64,000 nt of DNA from Campylobacter canadensis (GCF_013177655.1 NZ_CP035946.1:992001-1056000); one strand, 5' to 3'; counted from the stretch's first letter, positions 10,798 through 19,943 are shown. Numbers and translations: made by a program. Notes: generated by a model from the letters alone, not told the origin.

Positions 10798-11211
10798 TCA
10801 TAATTCAGTTCTTACAATCAAAGAATTTGGTAAATTAAATTTTTTTATAAGTTCACATTCTTTTTGTCTCATTTGACCATCATCAACTTCGTGGTCATAG
10901 CCAAGTAAATGCAATAAACCATGAATAAACAATAAACAAACTTCATCTTCAAAACTATGCTTAAATTCTAATGATTTTTCTTTTGCTAAGTCTATATTTA
11001 TAACGATTGAACCAGCAAAATGTGAATTTATAAAAGAATTATCGTGTGGGAAACTAAGAACATCGGTACTTTTATTTATATTTCTAGTATTTAAGTTGAT
11101 TTCTTGCATATTAACACTATCAACAAAAAGCAACTCTATATCATCATTACATAATAATTCATAAATTGGAATAAGATAAGAAATATCTAAAGTATCTTCA
11201 TAAATAATCAT
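10798..11211 (-). CDS. ybeY: Endoribonuclease YbeY (16S rRNA maturation)
   Basis: The 137-residue protein carries the zinc-binding motif HGLLHLLGYDHEVDD, the H-x3-H-x5-H signature of YbeY, with the usual upstream TDVLSFP segment. YbeY is needed for 16S rRNA 3' end maturation and ribosome quality control in the cytoplasm. It lies between rpsO (30S protein S15) and yajC on the same strand. A hairpin between rpsO and ybeY may limit read-through from the ribosomal gene. Confidence 0.95.
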   Translation of the reverse strand: MIIYEDTLDISYLIPIYELLCNDDIELLFVDSVNMQEINLNTRNINKSTDVLSFPHDNSFINSHFAGSIVINIDLAKEKSLEFKHSFEDEVCLLFIHGLLHLLGYDHEVDDGQMRQKECELIKKFNLPNSLIVRTEL

Positions 11212-11225
11212 AAAAAAAGCTCAAA

Positions 11226-11245
11226 AGCCCTTTTTTAAAAGGGCT
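11226..11245 (-). terminator. Hairpin between rpsO and ybeY
   Basis: AGCCCTTT pairs perfectly with AAAGGGCT around a four-base loop. On the minus strand it is followed by TTTGAGC and then a run of seven T, so it resembles a somewhat imperfect intrinsic terminator for rpsO. It ends just before the ybeY start, so it may attenuate rather than stop transcription. Confidence 0.55.
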
Positions 11246-11250
11246 AAAAA

Positions 11251-11523
11251 TTATTTATCTCTAATATTTAAATCGTTAATGATTTTTACATAAACATCAT
11301 ATTTTGTTGCTTTTAAATATTTTAGTAGTCTTTTTCTTTTACCTACTAATTTTAATAAGCCTAAACGAGATGAAAAATCTTTTTTAAAAACTTTTAAATG
11401 CTCTGTTAAAACAGCTATTCTTTCTGTTAATAAAGCAATTTGTACCTCAGACGAACCAGTGTCGCCAACCTTTCTTTGCATTTTGCTGATAATTTCAGCT
11501 TTTCTTGCCGAATCTAAAGCCAT
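11251..11523 (-). CDS. rpsO: 30S ribosomal protein S15
   Basis: Ribosomal protein S15, which binds the central domain of 16S rRNA. The sequence starts MALDSARKAEIISKMQ and contains GSSEVQIALLTERI, LKVFKKDFSSRLGLLKLV and KRKRLLKYLK, all typical of S15. The frame is open to 11535, but the ATG at 11523 is preceded at a good distance by GGAGG and gives the normal 90-residue protein, so I choose it. It is divergent from thiN; the 100-base gap should hold both promoters. A TATTAT box on the minus strand in that gap is a possible -10. Confidence 0.96.
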   Translation of the reverse strand: MALDSARKAEIISKMQRKVGDTGSSEVQIALLTERIAVLTEHLKVFKKDFSSRLGLLKLVGKRKRLLKYLKATKYDVYVKIINDLNIRDK

Positions 11524-11596
11524 ATTGACCTCCAAATTGGTGTTAAAATAAAAATACGAATAATATATTTATTTAATTAACAAAAATTAATTTATG

Positions 11597-11602
11597 TATA
11601 AT
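11597..11602 (+). promoter_or_regulatory. -10 box for thiN
   Basis: TATAAT preceded by TG lies 22 bases before the thiN start codon in an AT-rich gap. Campylobacter vegetative promoters depend mainly on the -10 box, so this is a good candidate; the 5' leader would be short. Confidence 0.55.
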
Positions 11603-11624
11603 TAAAATAAAAAAGTGAGAAAAA

Positions 11625-12245
11625 ATGCTTTGTGTTATAGTTGCAAATGGGCAAAAACCAAAAACAAAAATAGAATTAGATACAATTAATAAAGCTGATT
11701 ATGTTATTGCTTGTGATGGAGCTGCAAATTGGCTTTTAGAAAATAATTTTAAAATAGATGTTATTATTGGTGATTTGGATAGCTTAAAGATATATAACAA
11801 AAATATAAAAATAAAAAAAATTAATAATCAAAGTACAAACGATTTAACAAAAGCTTTTAAATATGCCCTATCACTTAATTTTAATAAAATTTATTTTATC
11901 GCTTGTCATGGTAAAAGAGAAGACCATTTTATAGCTAATTTTGCCTTACTTAATTGCTTTGCAAAATTAAAAAATAAAGACAAAACTCAAGCAGAATTAA
12001 AAATGATTACAAATTATGGTGAATTTTTAGTTTTGAGAAAAAGCTGTGAAGTTAGTGTTAAAAAAAATCAACAAATATCACTTTTTGCCTTAAATCCAAA
12101 TACGATTGCTAGCTCAAATGGGCTAAAATACGAATTAAATAATTTTAAATTCAAAAATTTATATTGTGCTAGTTTAAATAAAGCTGCTAAAAATAAGGTG
12201 CAACTTCATTTAAATGATATTATTTTATTTTATATTTTATTTTAA
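11625..12245 (+). CDS. thiN: Thiamine pyrophosphokinase
   Basis: The 206-residue enzyme transfers pyrophosphate from ATP to thiamine, giving thiamine diphosphate. Seen are the N-terminal VIACDGAANWLL, the Asp-rich metal/ATP motif IIGDLDSLK and the QSTNDLTKA motif, all conserved in this family, followed by GKREDHFIANFALL. The C-terminal beta domain (about 130-206) is poorly conserved, as usual. It stands alone on the plus strand between rpsO and a convergent lipoprotein gene, whose stop is only a few bases away. Confidence 0.9.
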   Translation: MLCVIVANGQKPKTKIELDTINKADYVIACDGAANWLLENNFKIDVIIGDLDSLKIYNKNIKIKKINNQSTNDLTKAFKYALSLNFNKIYFIACHGKREDHFIANFALLNCFAKLKNKDKTQAELKMITNYGEFLVLRKSCEVSVKKNQQISLFALNPNTIASSNGLKYELNNFKFKNLYCASLNKAAKNKVQLHLNDIILFYILF

Positions 12246-12248
12246 TAC

Positions 12249-13274
12249 CTACAAAATATTTTTCAATAAAATTAATAAATCCTTAGTAACAAGCTCATTT
12301 AATTTTATATCATAATTTGTTTCTATTTTTTTTATCAATTCATCAGGATTTTTATTATTTGCAAATTCTGACAATAAAACATCATTTTTGCTTTTAAAGC
12401 TAAATTCTAATTTAACTGTATTTTCTTTTATAAGATTAAATAAAAAGCCTTGCAGTATATTTAATAATTCTTCATCTTTAATTTTATTTCTCATATTTTC
12501 AACTAATGTATCTTTATTTTCATTTAAATATTCATTTAAACCATTTGTAAATGCTTCAGGTAAATTTAAATTAAATATTGCATTAACATTAGTTAGATAG
12601 ATATTATCTTCAATTTTAATACTTTTATCTTCAAAACTTGCTATTTGTTGTGTTATATCGTATTTATAAGCATTAGCTAAGTTTTTATTAATTTTAAATG
12701 AAGTATCTGTTTTTAAATATGCATCAGCAAGCATCACTGCATATTTCATATTTGTTTGTATTAATTCATCTTTTTTAGAATAATCAAGAAAATATTCTAA
12801 GTTAATATCCTTTGATAAGCTAGGAATTAAAAAAGAAAGCTTGTCATTAAACAAAGCAATATAAAAAGCTAATAATTGTTGAAGTTGAGTATCTATTTTT
12901 ATATTGTTTATTGAAGCTTTTAAATAGCGTTTTTCTTTAGCAAAATAGCTTAAAACATCAAAATAACTACCTGAATCTTTACCATAAATAAGATTATTTT
13001 CAACAACAACCGAGCCTATAGTAGCAATTGCTACATTATCAATTAATAGTTTTACATTTTCACTCTTGCAACTAACTAAATTGTTATTTAAGTTGCAATT
13101 AAAATTTAAGCCATCAAGTAAAACATTTCTACCTTGATTAAATAAAGCTATTTGCTTTACTTGTTTATTTAAACCAAGCTCAAATTGTTTTGCTTGTTCT
13201 TGAGTGATTTTATCATCATTAGAACAAGATAAGAATGTAAAAAGCAACATAGAACAACATAATATTTTTTTCAT
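12249..13274 (-). CDS. Putative lipoprotein of unknown function
   Basis: I do not recognise this 341-residue protein. It starts with a signal peptide ending in a lipobox (TFLSCSN, Cys17), so it is probably a periplasm-facing lipoprotein. No catalytic motif or repeat is evident; the body is a mix of predicted strands and helices rich in Asn, Lys and Leu. It is the last gene of the operon that holds NFACT, cdsA, dxr and pgp1, and its ATG overlaps the pgp1 stop. A link to envelope biogenesis is an inference from that position. Confidence 0.7.
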   Translation of the reverse strand: MKKILCCSMLLFTFLSCSNDDKITQEQAKQFELGLNKQVKQIALFNQGRNVLLDGLNFNCNLNNNLVSCKSENVKLLIDNVAIATIGSVVVENNLIYGKDSGSYFDVLSYFAKEKRYLKASINNIKIDTQLQQLLAFYIALFNDKLSFLIPSLSKDINLEYFLDYSKKDELIQTNMKYAVMLADAYLKTDTSFKINKNLANAYKYDITQQIASFEDKSIKIEDNIYLTNVNAIFNLNLPEAFTNGLNEYLNENKDTLVENMRNKIKDEELLNILQGFLFNLIKENTVKLEFSFKSKNDVLLSEFANNKNPDELIKKIETNYDIKLNELVTKDLLILLKNIL

Positions 13275-14554
13275 TTTTTATCCTTAAAATTAATTAAAAT
13301 CGCACCAATAAATTTATCGTTTTCATAAACTTCAACTCTATAAATATTACCATTTTTATCAACTGAAAAAGATTTTTGCAACATATTTTTTTTAATTAAA
13401 ATACCTGCTTCATCACCCTTTGCATTATATCCGATTATATTTACTCTTGCACCGTTTATTGGATATACCATAAAACTATCATATGCATCGTGTATGGTAG
13501 CAAAATTTGTATTGATAATTTGTTTATCAATATTTAGATTTAATTTATTTATTAAATTTGAATATTCAATTTTGTTATCTAAATACAACCTTGTTTGAAA
13601 TCTATTACCATATTGTACAATAAAAGAATTTTTATCTTTATAAATTGCTGTTAATTCATTACTTGCTTGATAATTAAAGTCTTTTTTTACTGGAATATAA
13701 TTTAATCTATTTCTTGAATTTTTAAGAAATAATAAAAATCTATTATCTAGTGTTACATAAATTGGTTGTTCTATAACTTTTTTTACCGAATACGGATTTA
13801 AATCAAAATCTCTTGTAAATTCAATACCTGCTGCTTTTAAATAGCTTTCTAATGCTATTAAATGATAGTACGCTCTTTCGTGAGTTGGCAAGTCTTTACT
13901 AGCTTCATTAGCAAAGGCTGCTTTTTTATTTGTTATTGCAAAATAGGTTAATGATTTTAACATTTCTTCATCACCATCTTTAGTATTTGTATTTTTTAAA
14001 TGATAACTATGTAATTTATGCAATAATCTTTCATTAATACTTGCACAGGTATTGCTTGCTATTTCTTCTAAATTACCATATTTTGCATTTATATTTTTTT
14101 GGTCTATTATACAAGAATTACCCCATCTATTAGGATTTTTATCCTTACTTATGTATTTTGGAGAAAAATAGCCACTACCATCGTGTAAATTTACAATTAG
14201 CTTTACTTCTGGCAAAAGTATTAAAGATTTTATTCTTTGAATTGTGTTAAAATCTGGGTCGTTATCTTTTATTGCTGCGAATTTTCTATTTAAATCTCCA
14301 TTAGTACCACGATTTCTAGCAATTATTGAATCAAAAGCTAAATTAGGTACAACAATAACCTTACCCTTTGTAAAAGTATAATTTGTAAGCAATAAACTTG
14401 CCGCATGAAATCCGCCCGGCTCATCTCCTTGAATTCCACCAAAAACTAAAACAGTATTATCACAATTTTTATCACATTCTCCTCTTGTATTAATTGTAAA
14501 ATCAAGAGCAAAAATATTGCTCAACATAAAAAAATATAAAAATATTTTAACCAT
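13271..14554 (-). CDS. pgp1: Peptidoglycan DL-carboxypeptidase Pgp1 (Csd4-like, peptidase M99)
   Basis: A 427-residue secreted zinc carboxypeptidase that trims tripeptide stems to dipeptides and is needed for helical cell shape in C. jejuni and H. pylori. A signal peptide (cleavage near residue 16) precedes the metallopeptidase domain. The zinc ligands expected for this unusual family are present: Gln42 and Glu45 in GGIQGDEPGG and His124 in VNLHDGSGYF. NEAS further on probably supplies the catalytic Glu. The order NFACT, small protein, cdsA, dxr, pgp1 matches C. jejuni as I recall it. Together with pgp2 in this window it implies a helical cell. Confidence 0.9.
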   Translation of the reverse strand: MVKIFLYFFMLSNIFALDFTINTRGECDKNCDNTVLVFGGIQGDEPGGFHAASLLLTNYTFTKGKVIVVPNLAFDSIIARNRGTNGDLNRKFAAIKDNDPDFNTIQRIKSLILLPEVKLIVNLHDGSGYFSPKYISKDKNPNRWGNSCIIDQKNINAKYGNLEEIASNTCASINERLLHKLHSYHLKNTNTKDGDEEMLKSLTYFAITNKKAAFANEASKDLPTHERAYYHLIALESYLKAAGIEFTRDFDLNPYSVKKVIEQPIYVTLDNRFLLFLKNSRNRLNYIPVKKDFNYQASNELTAIYKDKNSFIVQYGNRFQTRLYLDNKIEYSNLINKLNLNIDKQIINTNFATIHDAYDSFMVYPINGARVNIIGYNAKGDEAGILIKKNMLQKSFSVDKNGNIYRVEVYENDKFIGAILINFKDKK

Positions 14555-15641
14555 TTAAAAATCCCCTAACTTTATTATCTATTGTAAATACATCCTCAAT
14601 TGTATCAATTTTGCAAGTACAAAACTTATCTAAAGCTTTCATAATTGCATAATAAATATCATAATATCCGCACTCATCTTTTAAATATTTTTCTACATAA
14701 ACTTCATTTGCGGCATTTATAATTACCCCTAGGTCTAAATTCTTAAGGAGTTCATTTTTTAAAGAATATATTGGATATTTTTTCTCATCAATTTCATATA
14801 ATGATAAATTTTTTATTTTTAATAAATCAAGTGCATTACAATGAGCTTTACTATCTTCTTTAAAAAGCGCATTTGCAATACTTAACTTCATATCAGGCAC
14901 ACTAAAATATGCTGTAATAGAATTATTTTTACACTCACAAAATGCGTGTATTAACGAGCTAGGCTCAATTAAAGCATCAAGCTCTAAATCTTTGTACAAA
15001 TGTTTTGCTTCTACAAGCTCAAAAAGCTTATTTGCCATAGTGGCACTGTCAATTGTTATTTTTGCGCCCATTTGCCAATTTGGGTGCTTTAAGGCATCTT
15101 TTGCTTTTAAATTCTTGCAATCTTCTTGTTTAAAAAAGGTGCCGCCACTAGCTGTGATTGTTATTTTTTTAGGATAAGCAACACTTCTTAATAAAGCAGC
15201 TAAAGCACTGTGTTCGCTATCAATTGGACTTATTTTACTTGTATCTAAAAATTTTCCTGCAACCAATAAACTTTCTTTATTTGCTAAATATAATTTTTTA
15301 TTGTATTTTTGAGTTAAAAGGCTTAGTTTTAAACCTGCAAAAGCTACAATAGCATTAACAATTCCATCACTTTTTAAACTAGCAAAATGTCTTTCAAGTT
15401 CATTTATATCATAGGCTTCTTTATGTTTTATCAAGTGTAAAATATCTTTATTAGCAAAAACTAATTTTGGTTTATATTCTTGTATTTGCTCATTTAATAG
15501 CTCATAGTTTTTATTTGCAGCAAGGCATTCTATTTGTATATCACTATTTTTTAAAACTTTAAGAGTATTAACTCCTATTGTTCCAGTTGAGCCAAAAATA
15601 CTAATCAGCTTAGCCTTGCTAGGATTTAAAGCAAAACTCAT
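14547..15641 (-). CDS. dxr: 1-deoxy-D-xylulose 5-phosphate reductoisomerase
   Basis: The 364-residue enzyme makes 2-C-methyl-D-erythritol 4-phosphate, the first committed step of the non-mevalonate isoprenoid pathway. The NADPH-binding loop IFGSTGTIGVNTL lies at residues about 15-27. The metal-binding segment reads SPIDSEHSAL, followed by ASGGTFF and HPNWQMGAKITIDSATM, all diagnostic. The start overlaps the cdsA stop as ATGA and the end overlaps pgp1. The protein is slightly shorter than the E. coli form (398 aa), as in relatives. Confidence 0.97.
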   Translation of the reverse strand: MSFALNPSKAKLISIFGSTGTIGVNTLKVLKNSDIQIECLAANKNYELLNEQIQEYKPKLVFANKDILHLIKHKEAYDINELERHFASLKSDGIVNAIVAFAGLKLSLLTQKYNKKLYLANKESLLVAGKFLDTSKISPIDSEHSALAALLRSVAYPKKITITASGGTFFKQEDCKNLKAKDALKHPNWQMGAKITIDSATMANKLFELVEAKHLYKDLELDALIEPSSLIHAFCECKNNSITAYFSVPDMKLSIANALFKEDSKAHCNALDLLKIKNLSLYEIDEKKYPIYSLKNELLKNLDLGVIINAANEVYVEKYLKDECGYYDIYYAIMKALDKFCTCKIDTIEDVFTIDNKVRGFLNG

Positions 15642-16363
15642 ATAAAAATCACCAAAATTACACTTGCAAAAATTAAAGCATCAAGCCTATCAAGAACACC
15701 GCCATGACCTGGAAATAAATTTGCACTATCTTTTACATTTGCAAGTCTTTTTAAATAACTTTCAAACAAATCACCAAACACTGAAAAAAATGCCATTAAA
15801 AAACTAATCATCAAGCAAGAATAAAAAGATAAATTCTGAGCAAAACAAGCAAATAAAGCTGATAAAACCGTACTTATTAATACACCGCCTATTACACCTT
15901 CAATAGTTTTATTTGGACTTGTTGGACAGAATTTATGCTTACCAAAAGCTCTCCCAACAAAATAAGCAAAACTATCACAAAGCACCGTACATAAAAGCAC
16001 CCAAATTAAAGCATTTAAACCATAAGAAAGATAAATTTCATAAATAAAACTTATACCTACTATTGCATAAATAGTACTTGCTAGTTGTTTTAAATCTTCT
16101 TGCTTATAAGCAATGTAACTTGCTTGTAAAATAAGTACAAAAATTGCAGAATAAAGCGCCTTATCGCTCACAAAGGTCAAAACAATGCTAATTACAGCAT
16201 AAAATATTTTAGTATCTGTTTTAAATAAATTGTTTGCTTCTTTTAAAGCAAAAATCATAGCTAACGCAAAAAGCACAAGCCATAAAATTTTATTGTTTAG
16301 AAAAACTACAAGCAGTAAAATTACCGCAAAAATAATTCCTGTTTTTATTTTTTCATTCATCAT
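15638..16363 (-). CDS. cdsA: Phosphatidate cytidylyltransferase
   Basis: The 241-residue integral membrane enzyme converts phosphatidic acid plus CTP to CDP-diacylglycerol for phospholipid synthesis. About seven hydrophobic helices are seen. The C-terminal signature is clear: VFGDLFESYLKRLANVKDS, then FPGHGGVLDRLDALIFAS, with the conserved Asp residues that bind metal and CTP. The first codons are ATGATG; the outer ATG overlaps the stop of the upstream small gene as TAATG. Pairing with dxr is common in bacteria. Confidence 0.95.
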   Translation of the reverse strand: MMNEKIKTGIIFAVILLLVVFLNNKILWLVLFALAMIFALKEANNLFKTDTKIFYAVISIVLTFVSDKALYSAIFVLILQASYIAYKQEDLKQLASTIYAIVGISFIYEIYLSYGLNALIWVLLCTVLCDSFAYFVGRAFGKHKFCPTSPNKTIEGVIGGVLISTVLSALFACFAQNLSFYSCLMISFLMAFFSVFGDLFESYLKRLANVKDSANLFPGHGGVLDRLDALIFASVILVIFI

Positions 16364-16689
16364 TACACCTTCTTATCAAAAATATGTTCGTTATCAGTAT
16401 CATTTTGTTCATCTTCGTTATTTTCTTCTTCTTCATCACTTTGAATTTGCATTCCAAATAAATATGCTTTTTTCTTATTTTCTTTTTTGTTCTCATCAAA
16501 AGAAGACTCATCATCGTTAAAATTTGTATTTGTACTTGCACTTTTTGAGCTTTCTTCTATACTCTTTATTTCTGGCATTACTGGGCTTTGCTCTAATTCA
16601 ATATTTGTTTTTGACAAGGCCTTTGAATGCAATTCACTGGCATAATTTTGGTTTTGATTTATATATGATATACTGCCAATATTACTCAT
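16363..16689 (-). CDS. Small acidic protein of unknown function
   Basis: The 108-residue product has no membrane segment and no recognised domain. The N-terminus is polar (SNIGSISYINQNQNYASE), and the C-terminal half is very rich in Glu, Asp and Asn, so it is probably disordered. The gene is real: its ATG overlaps the NFACT stop as ATGA and its stop overlaps the cdsA start as TAATG, whereas the competing open frame here lacks such junctions. A small hypothetical gene sits at the same place in C. jejuni as I recall it. Confidence 0.7.
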   Translation of the reverse strand: MSNIGSISYINQNQNYASELHSKALSKTNIELEQSPVMPEIKSIEESSKSASTNTNFNDDESSFDENKKENKKKAYLFGMQIQSDEEEENNEDEQNDTDNEHIFDKKV

Positions 16690-17954
16690 AAAAACACCTT
16701 GATAGTATCATAATTAACATAATTAACATATGCTTTTTCAATAATCTTTACATTTTTTCTTTGTGTAAAATCTACTAAAAAATTACCATTTTTCTTGCCT
16801 GAATAGCAAGCACAAAGACTAGCAGCATGATAAATTAAATCAATATCATATTTTTGTTTATTTGATGAGATAATCACATGCGCTCCTTTTAAATCTTTAA
16901 GATGAAACCACATATCATCTTTTTTAGAATTCTTTAAAAGCCATATATTAGCATTTTCATTTAACCCAACGCTAATTTTATATTCATTTAAATAAAAATT
17001 TAAAATATTTTCATTTATTTTTTTATCATTTTTCTTTTGCTTAAAACTTTGCAAAAAATACTCATCTTTTGCAAGATTGATAGCGGTTTTTGTATATTCA
17101 AATTCTTTAATTTTATTTTGTAAATTTTCTTTTTCTATATTAATATTTTTTGCTTTTTGCTTTAATTTTTTAGCATTTTTAAAAATTGAATTTATTTCAA
17201 TACTTGCGGAATTTTTTAAATTAAAATTAATATTTTCTAAAGAAAAGTTGCGTTCATATTCTTTTATTTTATATAAATTTGCCTTTAGGATTTCTCCTTT
17301 TTTATATTCAAACAATGCTTTTTCTTCTAATTTTTTTTCATCTTCTAAATTATCTAATAAATATTGTATTTTTTGAATTTTTTTATCAATATTTGCATTT
17401 TTTTGCTTTTTAATATCATTTAGTTTGTTTGAAAAAATTTCTTCATATTTATTTTTAAAATATTCTTCAAAATTAATAATTTCAATATATTTTTCACTAA
17501 TTTTGGTTTCTTTTAAATCTATATATTTTTCATTTTGCTTAATAATTCTTGCATTTTCATAATATCTTAAAGCACTTATTATAATTTTATTTTCATCTAA
17601 GAATAAAGCATTTGTAAATCTACCAGAAAACTCTAGCACAAAATAAAATTCTTGCTTTTTATAAGCATGAGCTAATTCACAATGAAAATATAAAATTCTA
17701 TTGTTTTTTAAGACATTAATATCAAGAATTTTTGCATTAAAAAGATATTTTTTTAACATTAAATCAAAAGGTGAATTATAATTTTTAGCAAAAAAATCCG
17801 CCTTGTAAATAGCTGATTTAAATTTACTTAAATCAAAACACAATCTTTCATCAAAATGTATACAAATAGAATTATCACTAACTCTATAAGCTTTATAAAT
17901 TTTTTTATATTTTTTTAAATAATCTGCAATTTGCACTAAATCATAATAATTCAT
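16686..17954 (-). CDS. NFACT family protein (RqcH/FbpA-like)
   Basis: The 422-residue protein has the NFACT architecture: an N-terminal domain (about 1-170), a long coiled-coil middle (about 190-300), and a C-terminal NFACT-R domain with DDMWFHLKDLKGAHVII. Relatives are annotated as fibronectin-binding proteins, but the family (RqcH, Rqc2, NEMF) works on stalled 60S/50S subunits in ribosome quality control; RqcH adds alanine tails. The protein is shorter than firmicute RqcH (about 570 aa), so tail synthesis should not be assumed. It starts the operon that runs to the lipoprotein at 12249. Confidence 0.85.
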   Translation of the reverse strand: MNYYDLVQIADYLKKYKKIYKAYRVSDNSICIHFDERLCFDLSKFKSAIYKADFFAKNYNSPFDLMLKKYLFNAKILDINVLKNNRILYFHCELAHAYKKQEFYFVLEFSGRFTNALFLDENKIIISALRYYENARIIKQNEKYIDLKETKISEKYIEIINFEEYFKNKYEEIFSNKLNDIKKQKNANIDKKIQKIQYLLDNLEDEKKLEEKALFEYKKGEILKANLYKIKEYERNFSLENINFNLKNSASIEINSIFKNAKKLKQKAKNINIEKENLQNKIKEFEYTKTAINLAKDEYFLQSFKQKKNDKKINENILNFYLNEYKISVGLNENANIWLLKNSKKDDMWFHLKDLKGAHVIISSNKQKYDIDLIYHAASLCACYSGKKNGNFLVDFTQRKNVKIIEKAYVNYVNYDTIKVFL

Positions 17955-18014
17955 TTAAATCCTTTCATTAATTTTAACTGCTAAAATTAATAAAATCATT
18001 AAAAAGGCTAAAAA

Positions 18015-19268
18015 ATGACTTTAACAGAACAAATTTTTGCAAATCATATAAATAAAGAAGTTAAGGCAAACGATATTGTTGATTGCCCTATAGATATGGT
18101 AATTGGTAATGATATAACCACTCCTATTTCTATTAAGCAATTTGAAAAAAGCAAGGCGCAAAAACTAGCTAATCCTGATGGTTTTGCAATAGTTTTAGAC
18201 CACTACATTCCTGCAAAAGATATTTTAAGCGCAAATCAAGCAAAAATCAGTCGTGATTTTGCAAAAAAACATAACTTAAAATACTTATTTGATGAAAAAA
18301 ATATGGGAATTGAACACGCTTTATTACCTGAAAATGGTCTTATTAGCCCTGGTGATGTGATAATTGGAGCTGATAGCCACACCTGTACTCACGGAGCGCT
18401 TGGCGCTTTTGCAACTGGAATGGGAAGCACTGATTTAGCATACGCTATGATTACTGGTAAAAATTGGTTTAAAATTCCAAGTGCAATTAAGGTGCTTTTT
18501 CGTGGAAAGTTGCAAGAATATGTTTATGGAAAAGATTTAATTTTAGAAATAATTAGAATTTTAGGCGTTGATGGTGCTTTATATAAATCTTTAGAATTTT
18601 TTGGCATAGAAGAACTTGATATGGATAGTCGCTTTTCACTTTGCAATATGGCTATTGAAGCTGGTGCTAAAAATGGAATTTGTGCAGTTGATGATGTAAC
18701 AAAAGACTTTTTAAAAAATGTAGATTTAAAAAGAAAAATGGTAGAAGTAAAAGCTGATGAAAATGCAAAATATGAAAGAATTTTAGAAATTGACCTTGAT
18801 AAATTAAGCCCTGTTGTAGCTCACCCGTTTTTACCAAGTAATGGTAAAAGTATTGAACAAACAGCAAGTATGAAAATAAAAATTGACCAAGCATTTATTG
18901 GCTCTTGTACAAATGGAAGACTTAGCGATTTAAGGATTGCTGCTAGTATTTTAAAAGGCAAAAAAGTACATAAAGATGTAAGAATGATTATTACACCTGC
19001 TACAACAAAAATAGCTCTACAAGCTCAAAAAGAAGGTTTGATGGATATTTTTGCTGAGGCTGGTTGTGTTGTTTCTAATCCAACTTGTGGTGCTTGTCTT
19101 GGTGGATATATGGGGATATTAGCTGATAATGAAAAATGTATTTCTACAACTAATCGTAATTTTATTGGAAGAATGGGTGCAAGAAGTTCGCAAGTTTATT
19201 TATCAAATAGTGCAATTTCGGCTGCTTCGGCTATAAAAGGCTATATTTGCTCACCAAATGATTTATAA
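18015..19268 (+). CDS. leuC: 3-isopropylmalate dehydratase large subunit (LeuC, short class)
   Basis: The 417-residue protein belongs to the aconitase superfamily. It has GADSHTCTHGALGAFATGMG and three cysteines for a [4Fe-4S] cluster (SCTNGR; CGACLGG). The length and sequence fit the short LeuC/homoaconitase class rather than the roughly 470-residue LeuC of C. jejuni. The reaction would isomerise 2- and 3-isopropylmalate in leucine synthesis, but it needs a small subunit (LeuD), and none is adjacent. It overlaps mobA by 11 bases. Homoaconitate or a related substrate cannot be excluded from sequence. Confidence 0.85.
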   Translation: MTLTEQIFANHINKEVKANDIVDCPIDMVIGNDITTPISIKQFEKSKAQKLANPDGFAIVLDHYIPAKDILSANQAKISRDFAKKHNLKYLFDEKNMGIEHALLPENGLISPGDVIIGADSHTCTHGALGAFATGMGSTDLAYAMITGKNWFKIPSAIKVLFRGKLQEYVYGKDLILEIIRILGVDGALYKSLEFFGIEELDMDSRFSLCNMAIEAGAKNGICAVDDVTKDFLKNVDLKRKMVEVKADENAKYERILEIDLDKLSPVVAHPFLPSNGKSIEQTASMKIKIDQAFIGSCTNGRLSDLRIAASILKGKKVHKDVRMIITPATTKIALQAQKEGLMDIFAEAGCVVSNPTCGACLGGYMGILADNEKCISTTNRNFIGRMGARSSQVYLSNSAISAASAIKGYICSPNDL

Positions 19269-19836
19269 AAAAAATAAAAAGGCATTTAAGAATAAATTAA
19301 ATGCCTATGCGGTTATTTTATGTGGCGGTAAAAGCTCAAGAATGCAAAAAAATAAGGCTTTTTTACAAGTAAAAAAAGAAAATAAAAATATATTTCTTTA
19401 TGAATGGCAAAAAAAAAGATTAGAAAAAATTTTTAAAAAAGTTTTTATAAGTTCAAAAGATATTTATACACACAATACTATTCAAGATTTACAAAAGGAC
19501 TTTCATCCGCTTAATGCGCTTTTAAGCATCAAAGAATATTTTAAAGATTATAATAAAAACACACAAATTTTTATAATAGCAGTTGATTATATTTGTGTAA
19601 ATAAAAATATTATTAAAAAACTTTACTATAAAAATGCCATTGCAAAAGATACAAAAACTCACTACTTATGCGGCTTTTACACTTTAGAAGAATTAAAACT
19701 TATATCAAATAATAGTTTTTACAAAATTAAAGATTTTGCTACAAGCTGTAATAAAAATACACTAAAAATTAAAAAAAGATTAGCCAATATAAATCATCAA
19801 TTTGAAATCTTAAAAAAGTCAAAAATTATCTACTAA
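19258..19836 (+). CDS. mobA: Molybdenum cofactor guanylyltransferase MobA
   Basis: The 192-residue protein has the nucleotidyltransferase loop AVILCGGKSSRMQKNKA at residues about 17-33 and the later segment FHPLNALLS, as in MobA. It attaches GMP to molybdopterin to form the bis-MGD cofactor used by formate dehydrogenase, nitrate reductase and similar enzymes. The metal-binding Asp is in IIAVDYICV. It overlaps the end of leuC, so it is probably translationally coupled to it, although in C. jejuni, as I recall, mobA follows the NFACT gene directly. Confidence 0.88.
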   Translation: MIYKKNKKAFKNKLNAYAVILCGGKSSRMQKNKAFLQVKKENKNIFLYEWQKKRLEKIFKKVFISSKDIYTHNTIQDLQKDFHPLNALLSIKEYFKDYNKNTQIFIIAVDYICVNKNIIKKLYYKNAIAKDTKTHYLCGFYTLEELKLISNNSFYKIKDFATSCNKNTLKIKKRLANINHQFEILKKSKIIY

Positions 19837-19878
19837 AAAGCCTATCATATAAATATTTAAATATAAAATACAAAAAAT

Positions 19879-19929
19879 TTTTTGTAAAATTTTACAAAAA
19901 TTATGCTTAAACACTTAGATAATAAGCAT
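19879..19929. terminator. Palindromes between the convergent mobA and upp genes
   Basis: The gap holds an uninterrupted palindrome (TTTTTGTAAAA with its mirror, 19879-19900) and a second 7-bp stem, ATGCTTA with TAAGCAT (19903-19909, 19923-19929). Either could terminate the two converging transcripts, but neither has the ideal form of a stable GC-rich stem with a T tract. Confidence 0.4.
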
Positions 19930-19943
19930 TTAAGCAGTATAAA

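Noticed and set aside
16353-16541. Open frame of 62 codons on the minus strand overlapping the small acidic protein gene
   Set aside because: Wrong frame; the competing frame has exact ATGA and TAATG junctions with both neighbours and this one has none.
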